Shown in pieces: positions 1 to 10,400 of a DNA stretch of 64,000 nucleotides (position 1 is its first letter; each line of letters starts with the position of its first letter). The notes under the pieces were generated by a model. The model made no database searches and was not told where the DNA came from. It saw nothing but the letters and a program-made list of their open reading frames with translations. The stretch is from Acanthococcus lagerstroemiae (lineage: Eukaryota > Arthropoda > Insecta > Hemiptera > Eriococcidae). The DNA lies in NCBI GenBank assembly GCA_031841125.1, contig CM063110.1, positions 38,269,214 through 38,333,213 on the forward strand, given 5' to 3'. Made by a program: the position numbers and the translations under genes.

Positions 1-900
1 TCAGCATTTTCGACTAATTTCTTATCCCCCCTCACTCCCGTACACCGATAGGGCTCGCAACACGTCTGATTTGTAATAAACTTCATCGTCCTAATGCTGA
101 GAGTTCCTAGAATCAGCTAGAAAAGTGTTCAGTGTACTAATTTTGGTACTTAAGTAATTCAAGAGTATTAGGTATCAAAAATTTTCACTTTCCTATGTTG
201 GAGAGTCTTCCAAATGTTTCTGGAAATTTTATCGATTCCATTTTCAAATCTTTTAAAGTATTTAAAAAAAAAAAAATTCACAAGTATATTTTTCTTTGGG
301 GAGAGGGAATGTCAAGTCCTGTTCACTAGATCTCAGAAATAGTTTTAAAAATTTTCACCATTTCAGGTAGAAGAGCCTTCTTAATATTTTCGAAAGTTGT
401 CATGGTAATTTTTTCAATATTTTAAAAAAGTGCTGCAATCCTTTTTTCTTCTTCTGTTTTTGTGGGGGGGGGGGGGCTCCAAAGGTTTTTGAAAATCTGG
501 ACAATGCTGTATTATTTTTAGAGTGCTTCAAATTTTCTCAAACCCATTTACAATCTTAATTTCCGAAGCTGTTTTAAAAATCATCGCTATCTCATTTCTG
601 AGAGGCGAGAGGGTGTCTTTCAAACACGATTTTCGAGAACCGTTTCAATTCCATTCACCCCTTCAGTATTTTCGGAGATCTTACTTTTGAGAATCGTTTT
701 AATTTTCAAATATTTTTAAAAATGTTGACAATCCTTTCTCAGGAATTTCACAAAATCCATAAATATTCTCCATCTTCTTTTCAAAGGTCATGGCTTCCAT
801 TGATGGAACAGTGTTACTCAGAACAATCAAACGCTGTAAGCTGGCACCGATTTTGAAAGCTTTGTGACTTACTATAGGGGGAAGGGGATTTTAATACACA
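1..900. repeat. Degenerate tandem-like DNA, no gene
   Basis: No gene was recognised here. Similar blocks recur about every 170-230 bases: a run like AAAAATTTTCAC followed by a GAGAG- or AGAG-containing stretch and another TTTTCAAAT-type run appears near 175, 350, 580 and 660. The copies are too diverged to define a unit exactly. A poly-G run lies near 465-476. This could be an old satellite or the untranslated part of a decayed transposon. Confidence 0.35.
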
Positions 901-920
901 CAGATTAAGACAATAACCAA

Positions 921-1212
921 CAAGGACATACCGACAGGCGGAGTCCTTCCCACGTAGGAATTTTTCACTCAGTAGTTGGGAAAATTTACCATTTCAGTCG
1001 GGTGGAGTTGGAAAAATCCAATAAATCAACAAAAGGTTTTTCTTCCTTTGCTGTGATATTTGAGAATTTTGAGTTGAGTCAGTTGGAAAAATCCAACAAG
1101 TCAAAGGGGTTTCTTTTAGCTTTTATATGTACTTGGAAATTTTGAGTTGAGCCAGCTGGAACTTTCACACCTTGAAACCCCCCACCCGAAAAAACACTTC
1201 GGTACGTTCCTA
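921..1212 (+). mobile_element. hAT-like MITE, CAGGGACGTACC family, copy 1
   Basis: The left end reads CAAGGACATACC and the right end GGTACGTTCCTA, diverged versions of the inverted termini seen better in the copies at 18678 and 23646. The interior holds the family's internal motif TTGGAAAAATCCAACAAGTC and ends in a C-rich run. Flanking octamers (ATAACCAA left, ATAATCAT right) match at 6 of 8 positions, compatible with an old 8-bp target duplication. It has no coding capacity. Confidence 0.7.
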
Positions 1213-1692
1213 ATAATCATTAATGGTTTTCGAACAGGAAGAAAATAAGTTTGAATTTTTGGGTTAATTTTCTCCTAGAAGAGGGGAGGCGATGACAAGA
1301 CAAAAGAAGAGACAGGTGCGTAGACACACTAATAAGATAGACATACAGAGACTGACCGACTTGACATTATTATGCTTAAATTCGGTAAGTTCTGTCCAGC
1401 TATCCGAGTGAAACAAATCTAGACTCGGATCTTGAATTGAAGGTTCAGCTATTTTTAGCGACAATAGTTTATAAATACTTTTGAATCGAATACAGGGGTA
1501 TACCGAAAAGGGGGAGGGGCTTACCAGAAGTTCTTTCTTCATTTAGCTAAACTGGCAAAATAAGGCTTGCATTCCGAAGGCAATCAGTTCAAGAGACATT
1601 TCCTCAGTCAGGTCTTTAGCTATATTCGTCCTCAGTTTGACTAAAATATTCTTGCGGTCGTCGATATTTGAATTTCCCATAGTAAAAAAAAA

Positions 1693-1725
<33 letters not shown>

Positions 1726-3060
1726 TGACATGGATATGTCTAGGAGCTGGCCCTCCTATCCTATTTCTGACCGACACCAATTCCGACCCATTCACCCCTC
1801 CCTTCCTCTAAAGATTATAATTTATGTCCAGTTAGGCAGGGTGCCTATAGACGACGAAAAGCAAAAATGAAGGATCTGCGGAAATCCTTTTTTTCAATTT
1901 TGCACGAAAAATACGTTAATTTTAGTTTCGTTTTTTAAGACTGCTCTCTGTTCAAATTTTTAATGAATTTTCTATCAAAATGAATACTTTTGAAGATTGG
2001 TGGTATTCTTTTTCGAAGTTAGTATTTTTTAAGGAGACCTTGAAGGGACTGAAAATGCAAAATGCACAAATAAACCTATTCATTCTGTATTTGAGATGAA
2101 AATTTCTGAAGAGAAAAGGCAGCTGAAGAACAGATTTGAACCTGAACGCCATAAAATAGCTTGTGAAGATTGATCAGAAGCTAACGGACATGCTACTAAT
2201 GCCAGAATATCTTCAATAATTCGCTATAGAAAATAAATTTCCAACTATTTGCACACTGGAACATAAAGTAGAGTTACCTTTCTCTGACATTACTTGTGTT
2301 AATACTACCCCCGAAACGTTGCTATGAAATGAAAATTTGTTTACAGAATCGTAAACATGTTTAGTATCGCGCTGGGACGCCCTGACTATATTAAAAGACA
2401 GAGCGTTAAATAATATTTCGAAAATTTTTCATTTAAACGCTTTTTGAAATGGTCGCCGTCGTCGCGAGTTTATTTCAGTATTTCCAAAAGCTAACGAAAG
2501 TGGTGAAAGACGTTTTAGAAAAATGCTTCATTTTTTGCGTCCGTTTTTTGTTTACCCGAGGTCATCTAGTGTCATTTCGAGGGTTAAATCACGAAAAAAC
2601 TTCGCTGTCTCCGCTAATTTAATCTTTTTCGCTGGAATTCTCGACTTGAAATATTACGTCGCTTATCCGGATCATCGTAAATGACGCAACCAGGAATTCG
2701 AGAAATTAAAAAAAAAAAAAGAAGATAATGTCATTTTCTTGAAAATTCTTGATTGTTACAAGGGATTTCTTTATAATTGAGTCTGCGTGAACTCTGATAT
2801 ACTATCCACTTATTTTTATTCTCAAATTGGAGGCTTAGTGTCGAGAAAGAATGATACACACTCAAAGTTCATAAAATTAGATGTTACGAGAACTAAATAC
2901 GAAAGTTCAAGAATTGTTCTAGGGTTTCAGCTTCGTTTGTGTTTACCCTTTCTTCATACTTTCGCCTCCCCCCCCCCCGACTTCTTCATTTCGATCATTA
3001 ACTATAAACAACTTCAAATTGAGGACAATATAATTTAAAAAATAAATAAAAACTTAGAAA
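1213..3060. other. No gene recognised
   Basis: AT-rich DNA without a supportable coding region. Short open frames on both strands have biased composition and no recognisable domain. It contains the (AAT)n microsatellite listed separately. A GTAAGT-like site near 1384 and a CTTACC (minus-strand donor-like) site near 1519 were examined, but neither pairs with a convincing acceptor. Confidence 0.5.
1693..1725. repeat. (AAT)n microsatellite
   Basis: About eleven uninterrupted AAT triplets preceded by a poly-A stretch. The same type of array, on the other strand, occurs near 22131. A-rich tract plus triplet array often marks the 3' end of an old retrotransposon copy, but no body was recognised next to it. 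Confidence 0.85.
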
Positions 3061-3499
3061 AGTGACAAATCCTACCAACAGAAGGAGCAAAATAGGTTAC
3101 TATACATAAAAACAGTGATACAATACTGAAGAGTTTTGACCGATACAACATGAAATTTGTCATAAAAAACAACCAGGCATATCAAACAACCAGTCATGAT
3201 CAAACAAATAGGCAGTGACAACACAGAGACAAAAGACAGGAAAGACTACTCTACACTGACTCGACTCTGGACACTACAAGATGAATTACATAAGGGAAAC
3301 AAATAAAATATTAGTAACCAGAATAAAAGAACATGAAAGATCACATACGCACATAAACACAGATGACAAATAACCCTTTGGTAAACACTCAAACATGACA
3401 ATAACAACTTGACTGACAAATGTGAATAACGCAATAAAAAGAGAGACAATTCGACAATTTAATCAACATAACACCAACTTTGACAGTGAACTGCTTTTC

Positions 3500-3850
3500 A
3501 CATTGAAGAAACTGGAGAAACAGAATAGACGAATGACCAATAAGAAGGCAGAACCCAACATACCCTGCGCAGAACACTGCAATGACTCACCAGACGTTGG
3601 ACAACCAAATCAACCACAACAATCAGGGAAAAGAAATGGTACAACACACCCACTCCAGCATACTGGTGGAACTCATCAGACATTGGGCAACCAGACCGAC
3701 TATAAGAACCAATAGAAAGACAGAACCCAGCACGCTTACCATACGGTATTACTTTCACCTTACTGAGTCTTAAGAATTTTAGTAATAGGATAACTAGCAC
3801 TGATGATAGGCTAATCCTCGAAAACATTTTGCAAAAATGTACGAGTATAT
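3500..3850 (+). repeat. Short tandem repeats, possible LINE 3' end
   Basis: Two related copies of about 86 bp are present: GACTCACCAGACGTTGGACA at 3584 and a diverged copy at about 3669. A second pair of related blocks around GGCAGAACCCA and GACAGAACCCA lies at about 3547 and 3720. The array is followed by an element-like tail with CTGATGA at 3800 and CGAAA at 3819. No reverse transcriptase can be seen, so assignment to a LINE tail is only an inference. Confidence 0.4.
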
Positions 3851-4054
3851 CTATTACTTAAGTGGAAACGGCACTTTTATTCCCTAGTCATACCATTTCA
3901 CGCAGGCCTCAATTTAAAATGGATATAAGGAGAGTCAATAAGGAAGATTCTTATTAATCGCAGGGTCACATCTCTTTAGTGCACTCTCAAACAATACACA
4001 AGCACTATTTGTGCTGTAGAAACCTCATTTTACCGGTTCGAATTTTTGTTGCAG

Positions 4055-4480
4055 GATTTCAAAATCGACGCCAACGCGATGCCTTCGGATCTGTACGAAT
4101 TTGAGATCACCAGCGGCGGTAACATCGTGTTCGAGTCCAGATCGTTTTCCAGACTATGGTATTTGGACCGAATCAGCGTTCGAAACGTGGCCAATCTGAT
4201 CCTTCGGCGAGAGTCATTTTTGAATCTGTCCACCAGCCACTTGAAACTGGAGGTCAGCAACACCGGCAGCGTTGAAATCGAATCGCGGTCGTTTTACTTA
4301 CTCAGAGGACCGGTCACCTACAAAATATCCAAATGCTCGTATCTGACTATTCATAGCGACGCCGTACCTTGGATACACAGTATGCACGTCCAGGACGTGA
4401 AGCACGTCAAACTGAGCGAGAATTCTCTGTCGCATCAAGCTGCTGAAAAGATGGCGCACAACCACGACTATAATACGACG
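4055..4480 (+). CDS. Receptor gene, internal exon A
   Basis: The acceptor is a T-rich tract ending TTGTTGCAG just before 4055; the donor is GTAAGC at 4481. The exon is 426 bases, exactly 142 codons, and starts and ends in phase 0. Third positions are GC-rich and the frame stays open, unlike the flanking DNA. It encodes repeated short blocks such as IVFESRSF, VEIESRSF and LRRESFLNL, fitting LRR-like turns. The preceding exon must also end in phase 0; none with a credible donor was found between 1 and 4054. Confidence 0.88.
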
Positions 4481-7400
4481 GTAAGCTCGAGTTGACAATG
4501 TCTTAGAACGTTCGTATTGCAGTTTAGGGCTGAAATCAAATGAATCGTGTGGACCTCTACCCAGACACCCTCTACTCTTTGTGACTGATTTTTCTTCATT
4601 GAAAAACTACGCCCACATTCTGTTCTTTTCATTTAGATGGGCACGTATGGGCTTTCATAAATGAGTCCTTTAAATGTTCTATATTGATTACAAACTAGCC
4701 AAGTACAGGTTCTAAGGGAGGTGAGGATAGTGAGAACAACAAAGTCGAAGATCTAAATCCTAGCGACACGGTCCTTCCAGCTCTGTATACTCGTACCTAG
4801 TACGTTTCCATCTACCAATTAACCTATCGCCTGCTCTACCTAAGAAAATAAAAACTTCACTGAGATGGTTCAAATCAAGGATCCGGAAGCCCAGATAGCT
4901 TTCTAAAATCTCTCAGACTCTCTTTTAAATGTATTTGACCGACTTTTCTGCCTAGTGATTACCTATTAAAAAACTTTTAAAAAACTCCGGCTAACTCTGG
5001 CTGGCTTCCGACTTGTAACGCTCCTTGTATCAGCCTTAGAGCATTACGTTCCTTGTATTAGCCTTCAAGTACTACGCTCTGCAAGTGCATCAGTTTGCAG
5101 ACGCGTCTGCCACCACAGGAGAGCATTTTTATGTCTTTCCATTCCTCGGATTCCGCCGACATAAGAATGTCGACGGTCGCTTCGCTTTTTATTTTTTCGG
5201 CAGTACGGTCGTTGCTCGTCGACAGACATCAAACTGTCAGTCTATGGCTGATAAAGGACATAATGACAGAGAAAGATGTACAATAGGCATGAAAAGTCTA
5301 TATATAAATCTGACAACCACCTTCTCCTTCCCCACTGATATTACAGTAGTCTCATTTCCTACTAATAAGACATAAAGACAAACGTAAAACTGTTCTATAT
5401 ATCGCTGATAAGACACAAAGGAAACAATCCAGTCAGTCAGTCAGGTCTATACTTTTCTATGTATCGCTGATAAGACACAAAGGAAACAATCCAGTCAGTC
5501 AGTCAGGTCTATACTTTTCTATGTATCGCTGATAAGACACAAAGGAAACAGTCCAGTCAGTCAGTCAGGTCTATATATTTTGTTCTACCCGATATAAAAC
5601 CACCTTCTCCTTCCCCACGGATATTACAGCAGTCTCATTTCCTACTGGTAAAGCCTTGTTCCCACGGCGTGTGGCTTGACGAGCCGCGCCAGAAGTTTGA
5701 CAAACCTCACGCCATGGGAACAGAAATGTGCGGTGGCACCTGGAGAGGAGTGTGATGACGTGAGCGGGCTTGACCGTTCCCGTAATTTGTCGGTAAATTC
5801 TGCAAACGACGGTTGACAAGCCGCTGGTGCGGGACGTGTTCCCACAATCTAAACATAGACATGCATTGCAATCACTGCCAACTCGCGACCACTTGCAGTT
5901 CACCAATCCTCAAGCCTTTCAGCGCCGTTGGAACGGCCTTCATCGTTAACTCGACACGCCAACACAAATATGAACAAACCACTGATTCGTGAATACGTTT
6001 GTCAAGCCACACGCCGTGGGAACAAGGCTTAAAACGCAGAATTTTTCAAAATTGGGCCCCCGATTCAAAAATGTGTACTCACGTTGGGAAAAGCTTCTCG
6101 GTAAACGCAATGCCATGTAATTTCTACATGGCTCTTGAACTTCAAATCACGTGTTCTCAAAAAGCGGATTTTGTGGGTTAGTTCCCTTTTGTTAAACAGC
6201 GTCCATATATCGCTGATAAGACACAAAGGAAACAATCCAGTCAGTCAGGTCTATACTTTTCTATATATCGCTGATAAGACACAAAGGAAACAGTCCGGTC
6301 AATCAGTCAGGTCTATGTATATTTTTGATCTACCTGATATAAATCTGACAACCACCTTCTCCTTCCCAAAACTTGCCTACATATCGCTGATAAGACACAA
6401 AGGAAAGAGTCCAGTCAGTCAGGTCTATACTTTTCTATATATCGCTGATAAGACACAAAGGAAACAGTCCGGTCAGTCAGTCAGGTCTATGTATATTTTT
6501 GATCTATCTGATATAAATCTGACAACCACCTTCTCCTTCCCAAAACTTGCCTACATATCGCTGATAAGACACAAAGGAAAGAGTCCAGTCAGTCAGGTCT
6601 AGTATATGTTTTGTTCTACCCAATATTATAAAACCACCTTCTCCTTCCCCACGGATATGACAGCAGTCTCATTTCCTACTGATAAGACATAAAGACAAAC
6701 ATAAAACTTGTCTATATATCGCTTATAAGACACAAAGTTATTATTATAGTATTATTATTAACAACGTGGCGCGTGAAAGTAACGTTTCTTCGGTTTGTGG
6801 GCCAAAGTAAAGGCACAACAATGTCAAGAAAATTGATTCAAGAACACCCCAGAACTACGAGTAAAATCACTCGGGAGGGGGCATAAGTACGCACTGTCTC
6901 CTCCTCCCCAACAACAAAAATTAGGAATACAAAGTATCACATTTGCTCCCCCATGTTGATAGTTTCATTCTTATACATACACACGTAACCCAGTTATCTG
7001 CAGTAGACGGTCATTTGGTCGACAATGTTTCAAAGTTTAGTAATGTTGTGTTTCCATTATATTTGTCCGGCAGATAACGATGCAGAAAGTATCCCTGGAG
7101 GAACTTCCCAGAAACTCGTTTCCATTTCCTGCTGCGATCAAATTACACGAATGCGAAGTTGGAATAGTGCGAAAAAACGCTTTCTCAGCAGTCGAACTAC
7201 TCTCGGTGCACATTCGAAACAGCACTTTCGAAGTGATGGAGACCGAAGCGTTCAGTGGAAAAAGTCTGCTTGAATCACTACAGCTCACCAACATGCACAT
7301 CAGTCAAATGCGCACCGGTGCCATACTTTCCGCTGTGACTGATTTCAAATTTTCAAACTCCAAGTAAGTTACGCGTTACTTTATAACTGACTGGTCGCGG

Positions 7401-10400
7401 GCATTCATTAAGGCGATTGTGGCTAGGTGGGGGGGGGGGTGAATGACGGTCTCTGTATTTATGCTTTCTTCGGCGAGAGATGAAAATCGAAAAATGCAGT
7501 CAGTTGGAACTAATTGGACGTCAGCTGCACCGAATGCTTAGAGGTGGGAGAGGAAAAAGAAGCACGCTCGCTTTTTGGTACTAACATCGCAAGGGGATTA
7601 AACTTAACCGAGGAGGAACACTAAAGAAGTATATAGAAGTTTCTTTGGATTTTATTTCAAAATACGAGATATTCATTTTGATCGAGTTCTGATCAGGTTG
7701 AACAATCATCAGCATTCGTCGGTTTCCTTTTCAATTATAAAAAAGGGGATAATGCGATACCCTTTTCGAAGAAGCCGATATAGTCACTATTTAGCTATCT
7801 GTCAGCGAATGTACTGACATTTATTCCGAAGCACGTGTGCTTTTTTTAGGCATTCTGTGGCTGAGTGGTATCGAGCTCGCCTGGCATCCTTGCAACGCGG
7901 TTTCGGTAACTATAGCCGAAAAAAGCTAGTGAACATACAGGGCTGCCAACCAAAATTTCAAGAAATCACCAAATCAGCCTTTAAAAAGAAGCACCAAAAA
8001 TCACCAATTTTTTTTTCGCGTTTCAATTCACGCGATTTTGAATTTTAGGCCCACATACCACACTGTACAATGGTTTGCCTGTTGTGTATTTGCTAAAGTT
8101 GCTTAGCCCTTAGCCTTTGGCGTTTGGCAGTATCTGATAAAGTCAGAGCTGCCAACCGATAAAGCAAAAAAAAAAAAAAGCACCAGCCATCAAGTATGAA
8201 AAGAATCAAAAAATACCTTAAGTAATCATGATTTAAGGTCTTTTCTCTTTTTATCTATTGGTCAAGTCGGTAAAACACAAGTAAAACTAGATTTCTGAGC
8301 CAGTGAGCCATAGCAGTCAACTAGAAATTTTTATTGTTTTCATTTATTATAATTATTATATTAAATTAAAAATATTTTAAGGAGATGTAGAATCAAATAT
8401 CCCTTTAAAAAATTCGATTTGGTGATAAATCACTAAAAATCCTAAAAATCACCAAAAAATCACCTACTTTGAACAACTAGTTCAAACATCACCAAATTTG
8501 GTGATAAATCACCAACATTGGCAGCCCTGGTGAACAAGTGTTCTCTCTCTTCCCTTACACATCCTAGCGAATAGTGACCGCAGTACAAATCGAGGCGGAT
8601 AGATAGCGTACAGGGTAGTGTGCTGTACACTCCCCGCACCAGTTTTAGGGAACGAGGCATTCTACTCGCAGAACCAGGTACCACTGGTATTTGAAGAACT
8701 GGTGGCGGTGTGTCTCGCTTTTATTCCGAAGTACGTGTGTTTATCTAGGCGCTCTGTGGCTGAGTAATTTCGAGCTCGCCTCGCATCCTTGCAACACAGG
8801 TTTATTTTCGGTTTTATACTTCAGTTCTGCGGAAATAGGTGCCAGAAAACACCAAATGTGTGCTAAAAACGCGTTATTCATCTCCCAGCTTCAGGGTCCT
8901 TAGATAGTCCACGAGCTCGACTTTCGAAAACGCTACTACGAAAGTTTCGAGTCTCTGGCGCACTTGAGAAGTAACCTGCACCGGCCTCATCAGCGCGAGA
9001 AATACGCTGTCTGAAATGGAGAGGGCTCCGCATTCGGATGTACAACACTTCGCTATATACGTACAGAGAGCTAGGTCATTATAACTTCGGAATTACACGG
9101 CTCCCTTTTTAACCCTGGCGAAGTACACCGAAAAAATGATAACATCGAGTTCACTTTCCGAGCACAAATGACAAATACTATTACGACGTTGAAATAACAA
9201 AACGAAGACGCTCCAGAACGAGGAGGGTGAAATAACGGAAAATCTAACGTTTTCGCCCTCCGTGGCTCAGATCTCGTGTATTTATTTTAAAAACTCTCCC
9301 GACTCATTTCTCTGCAGGCTGTATATACATGTATACACGCACCAGTGACAATCTTGATAAAAAAAAATTAATTCTAATTGCGTTAACGCTTCGAAAGAGA
9401 AGAAAGAAGAAAAAAAAAAGGAAAAAGAAGAAAAGTTCCCAAATTCTGCGTTTCAACTAGAAACGTGACGGTGTACGTCCGTTCGAGAAAGCAAACGCCA
9501 GATAATTAACATCGTTGGCAGTTTGCATTCGCTGTGCCCGCCCTATAATTATCCACATAACTTTTCCAAACACGAACGACTCGGTATTCTTCGTACTAAA
9601 CCAGTGTTTCGCCCTTTGTTTCAGCATCGACCTCGTCGAAGAGGAAGCCTTCAACATGTCCACCACGGTCAAAATTCATCTCCTCAACAACGTCTTCCGA
9701 CGTGTCAAAGAAAAAGGCATCACGCTGCGCAGCTGGACGCTGAAGATTGAGAACAATACGTTTCGCGATCTGAACAGCCAAGCCATCAACATGCCGCGCC
9801 CAGAAGACGGAGCCATCGACAACCCCCGAACCCTCCATTTCGTCGGCAACATTCTGGAAGAGCTGACGGAGCACTCGCTGCGACTGGACGCGACCGACGA
9901 CATCGAGCTCGTCGTCAAGGAGAACATCTTCATACGGCCGTGCCACTGCGACTGGCGCGACTACCTGAAGACCCTCATCGACAGCAGCACCTCTCGCTTC
10001 GTCGACGCCGTGTTCATCGAGAGCTACTGCGCCATCAACTCGGCCATCGCCCAGTGCTTCAAATATTCTAAGAACTTTATGCGGATGGCCAACTTCACCG
10101 AGCAAGTGTGCAATACCAACGACACCATCGTTTGCCTGCAGCGCGCCGAGACCGGCGGAAAGTCCACCTCCGAGAACCCGAACATCGTCAAGGCGATCGG
10201 CATCCTGAACGAGCAAAAGGAGGACCGCGAGCGCAAGGTGATCGGCGCTGTAGTGGCGGTCGCTCTCGGCGGAGTTCTAGTCATGACCCTGCTCAGCCTG
10301 TGCATGTGGTTCAACCGCAAGGGCAAGTTGCGCACCGAGTGCCTCATCTCGTCCGTCGGCAACGCTCTGCTGTCCGCCTTCTCCCGACTGACCATCTCGA

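Larger units (their letters stand above)
4481..7073 (+). other. Intron 1 of the receptor gene
   Basis: Bounded by GTAAGC and TTTGTCCGGCAG. It contains a satellite array (5305-6730) and a PIF-like MITE (5652-6029), annotated separately. No further exon is needed, because exons A and B are both in phase 0 at this junction. An extra exon with a length divisible by three cannot be excluded. Confidence 0.8.
7364..9624 (+). other. Intron 2 of the receptor gene
   Basis: Starts GTAAGT and ends in a pyrimidine tract CCCTTTGTTTCAG. It contains a hAT-like element (7938-8529) and two related SINE-head segments (about 7822-7915 and 8722-8810). A purine-rich GAA/AAG stretch lies at 9395-9436. No other exon is evident. 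Confidence 0.85.

Noticed and set aside
1500..1545. Minus-strand exon with GTAAGC donor and an ATG
   Set aside because: The upstream region gives no good pyrimidine tract and the frame runs into low-complexity sequence.
3800..3842. Hammerhead-ribozyme-like core (CTGATGA ... CGAAA, then a 7-bp ACATTTT/AAAATGT stem)
   Set aside because: The required pair next to GAAA would be A against A, stem II closes with a mismatch, and no matching stem I was found.
5571..5906. 111-codon minus-strand open frame
   Set aside because: It spans the edge of the PIF-like MITE and satellite DNA; codon content reflects the inverted repeat.
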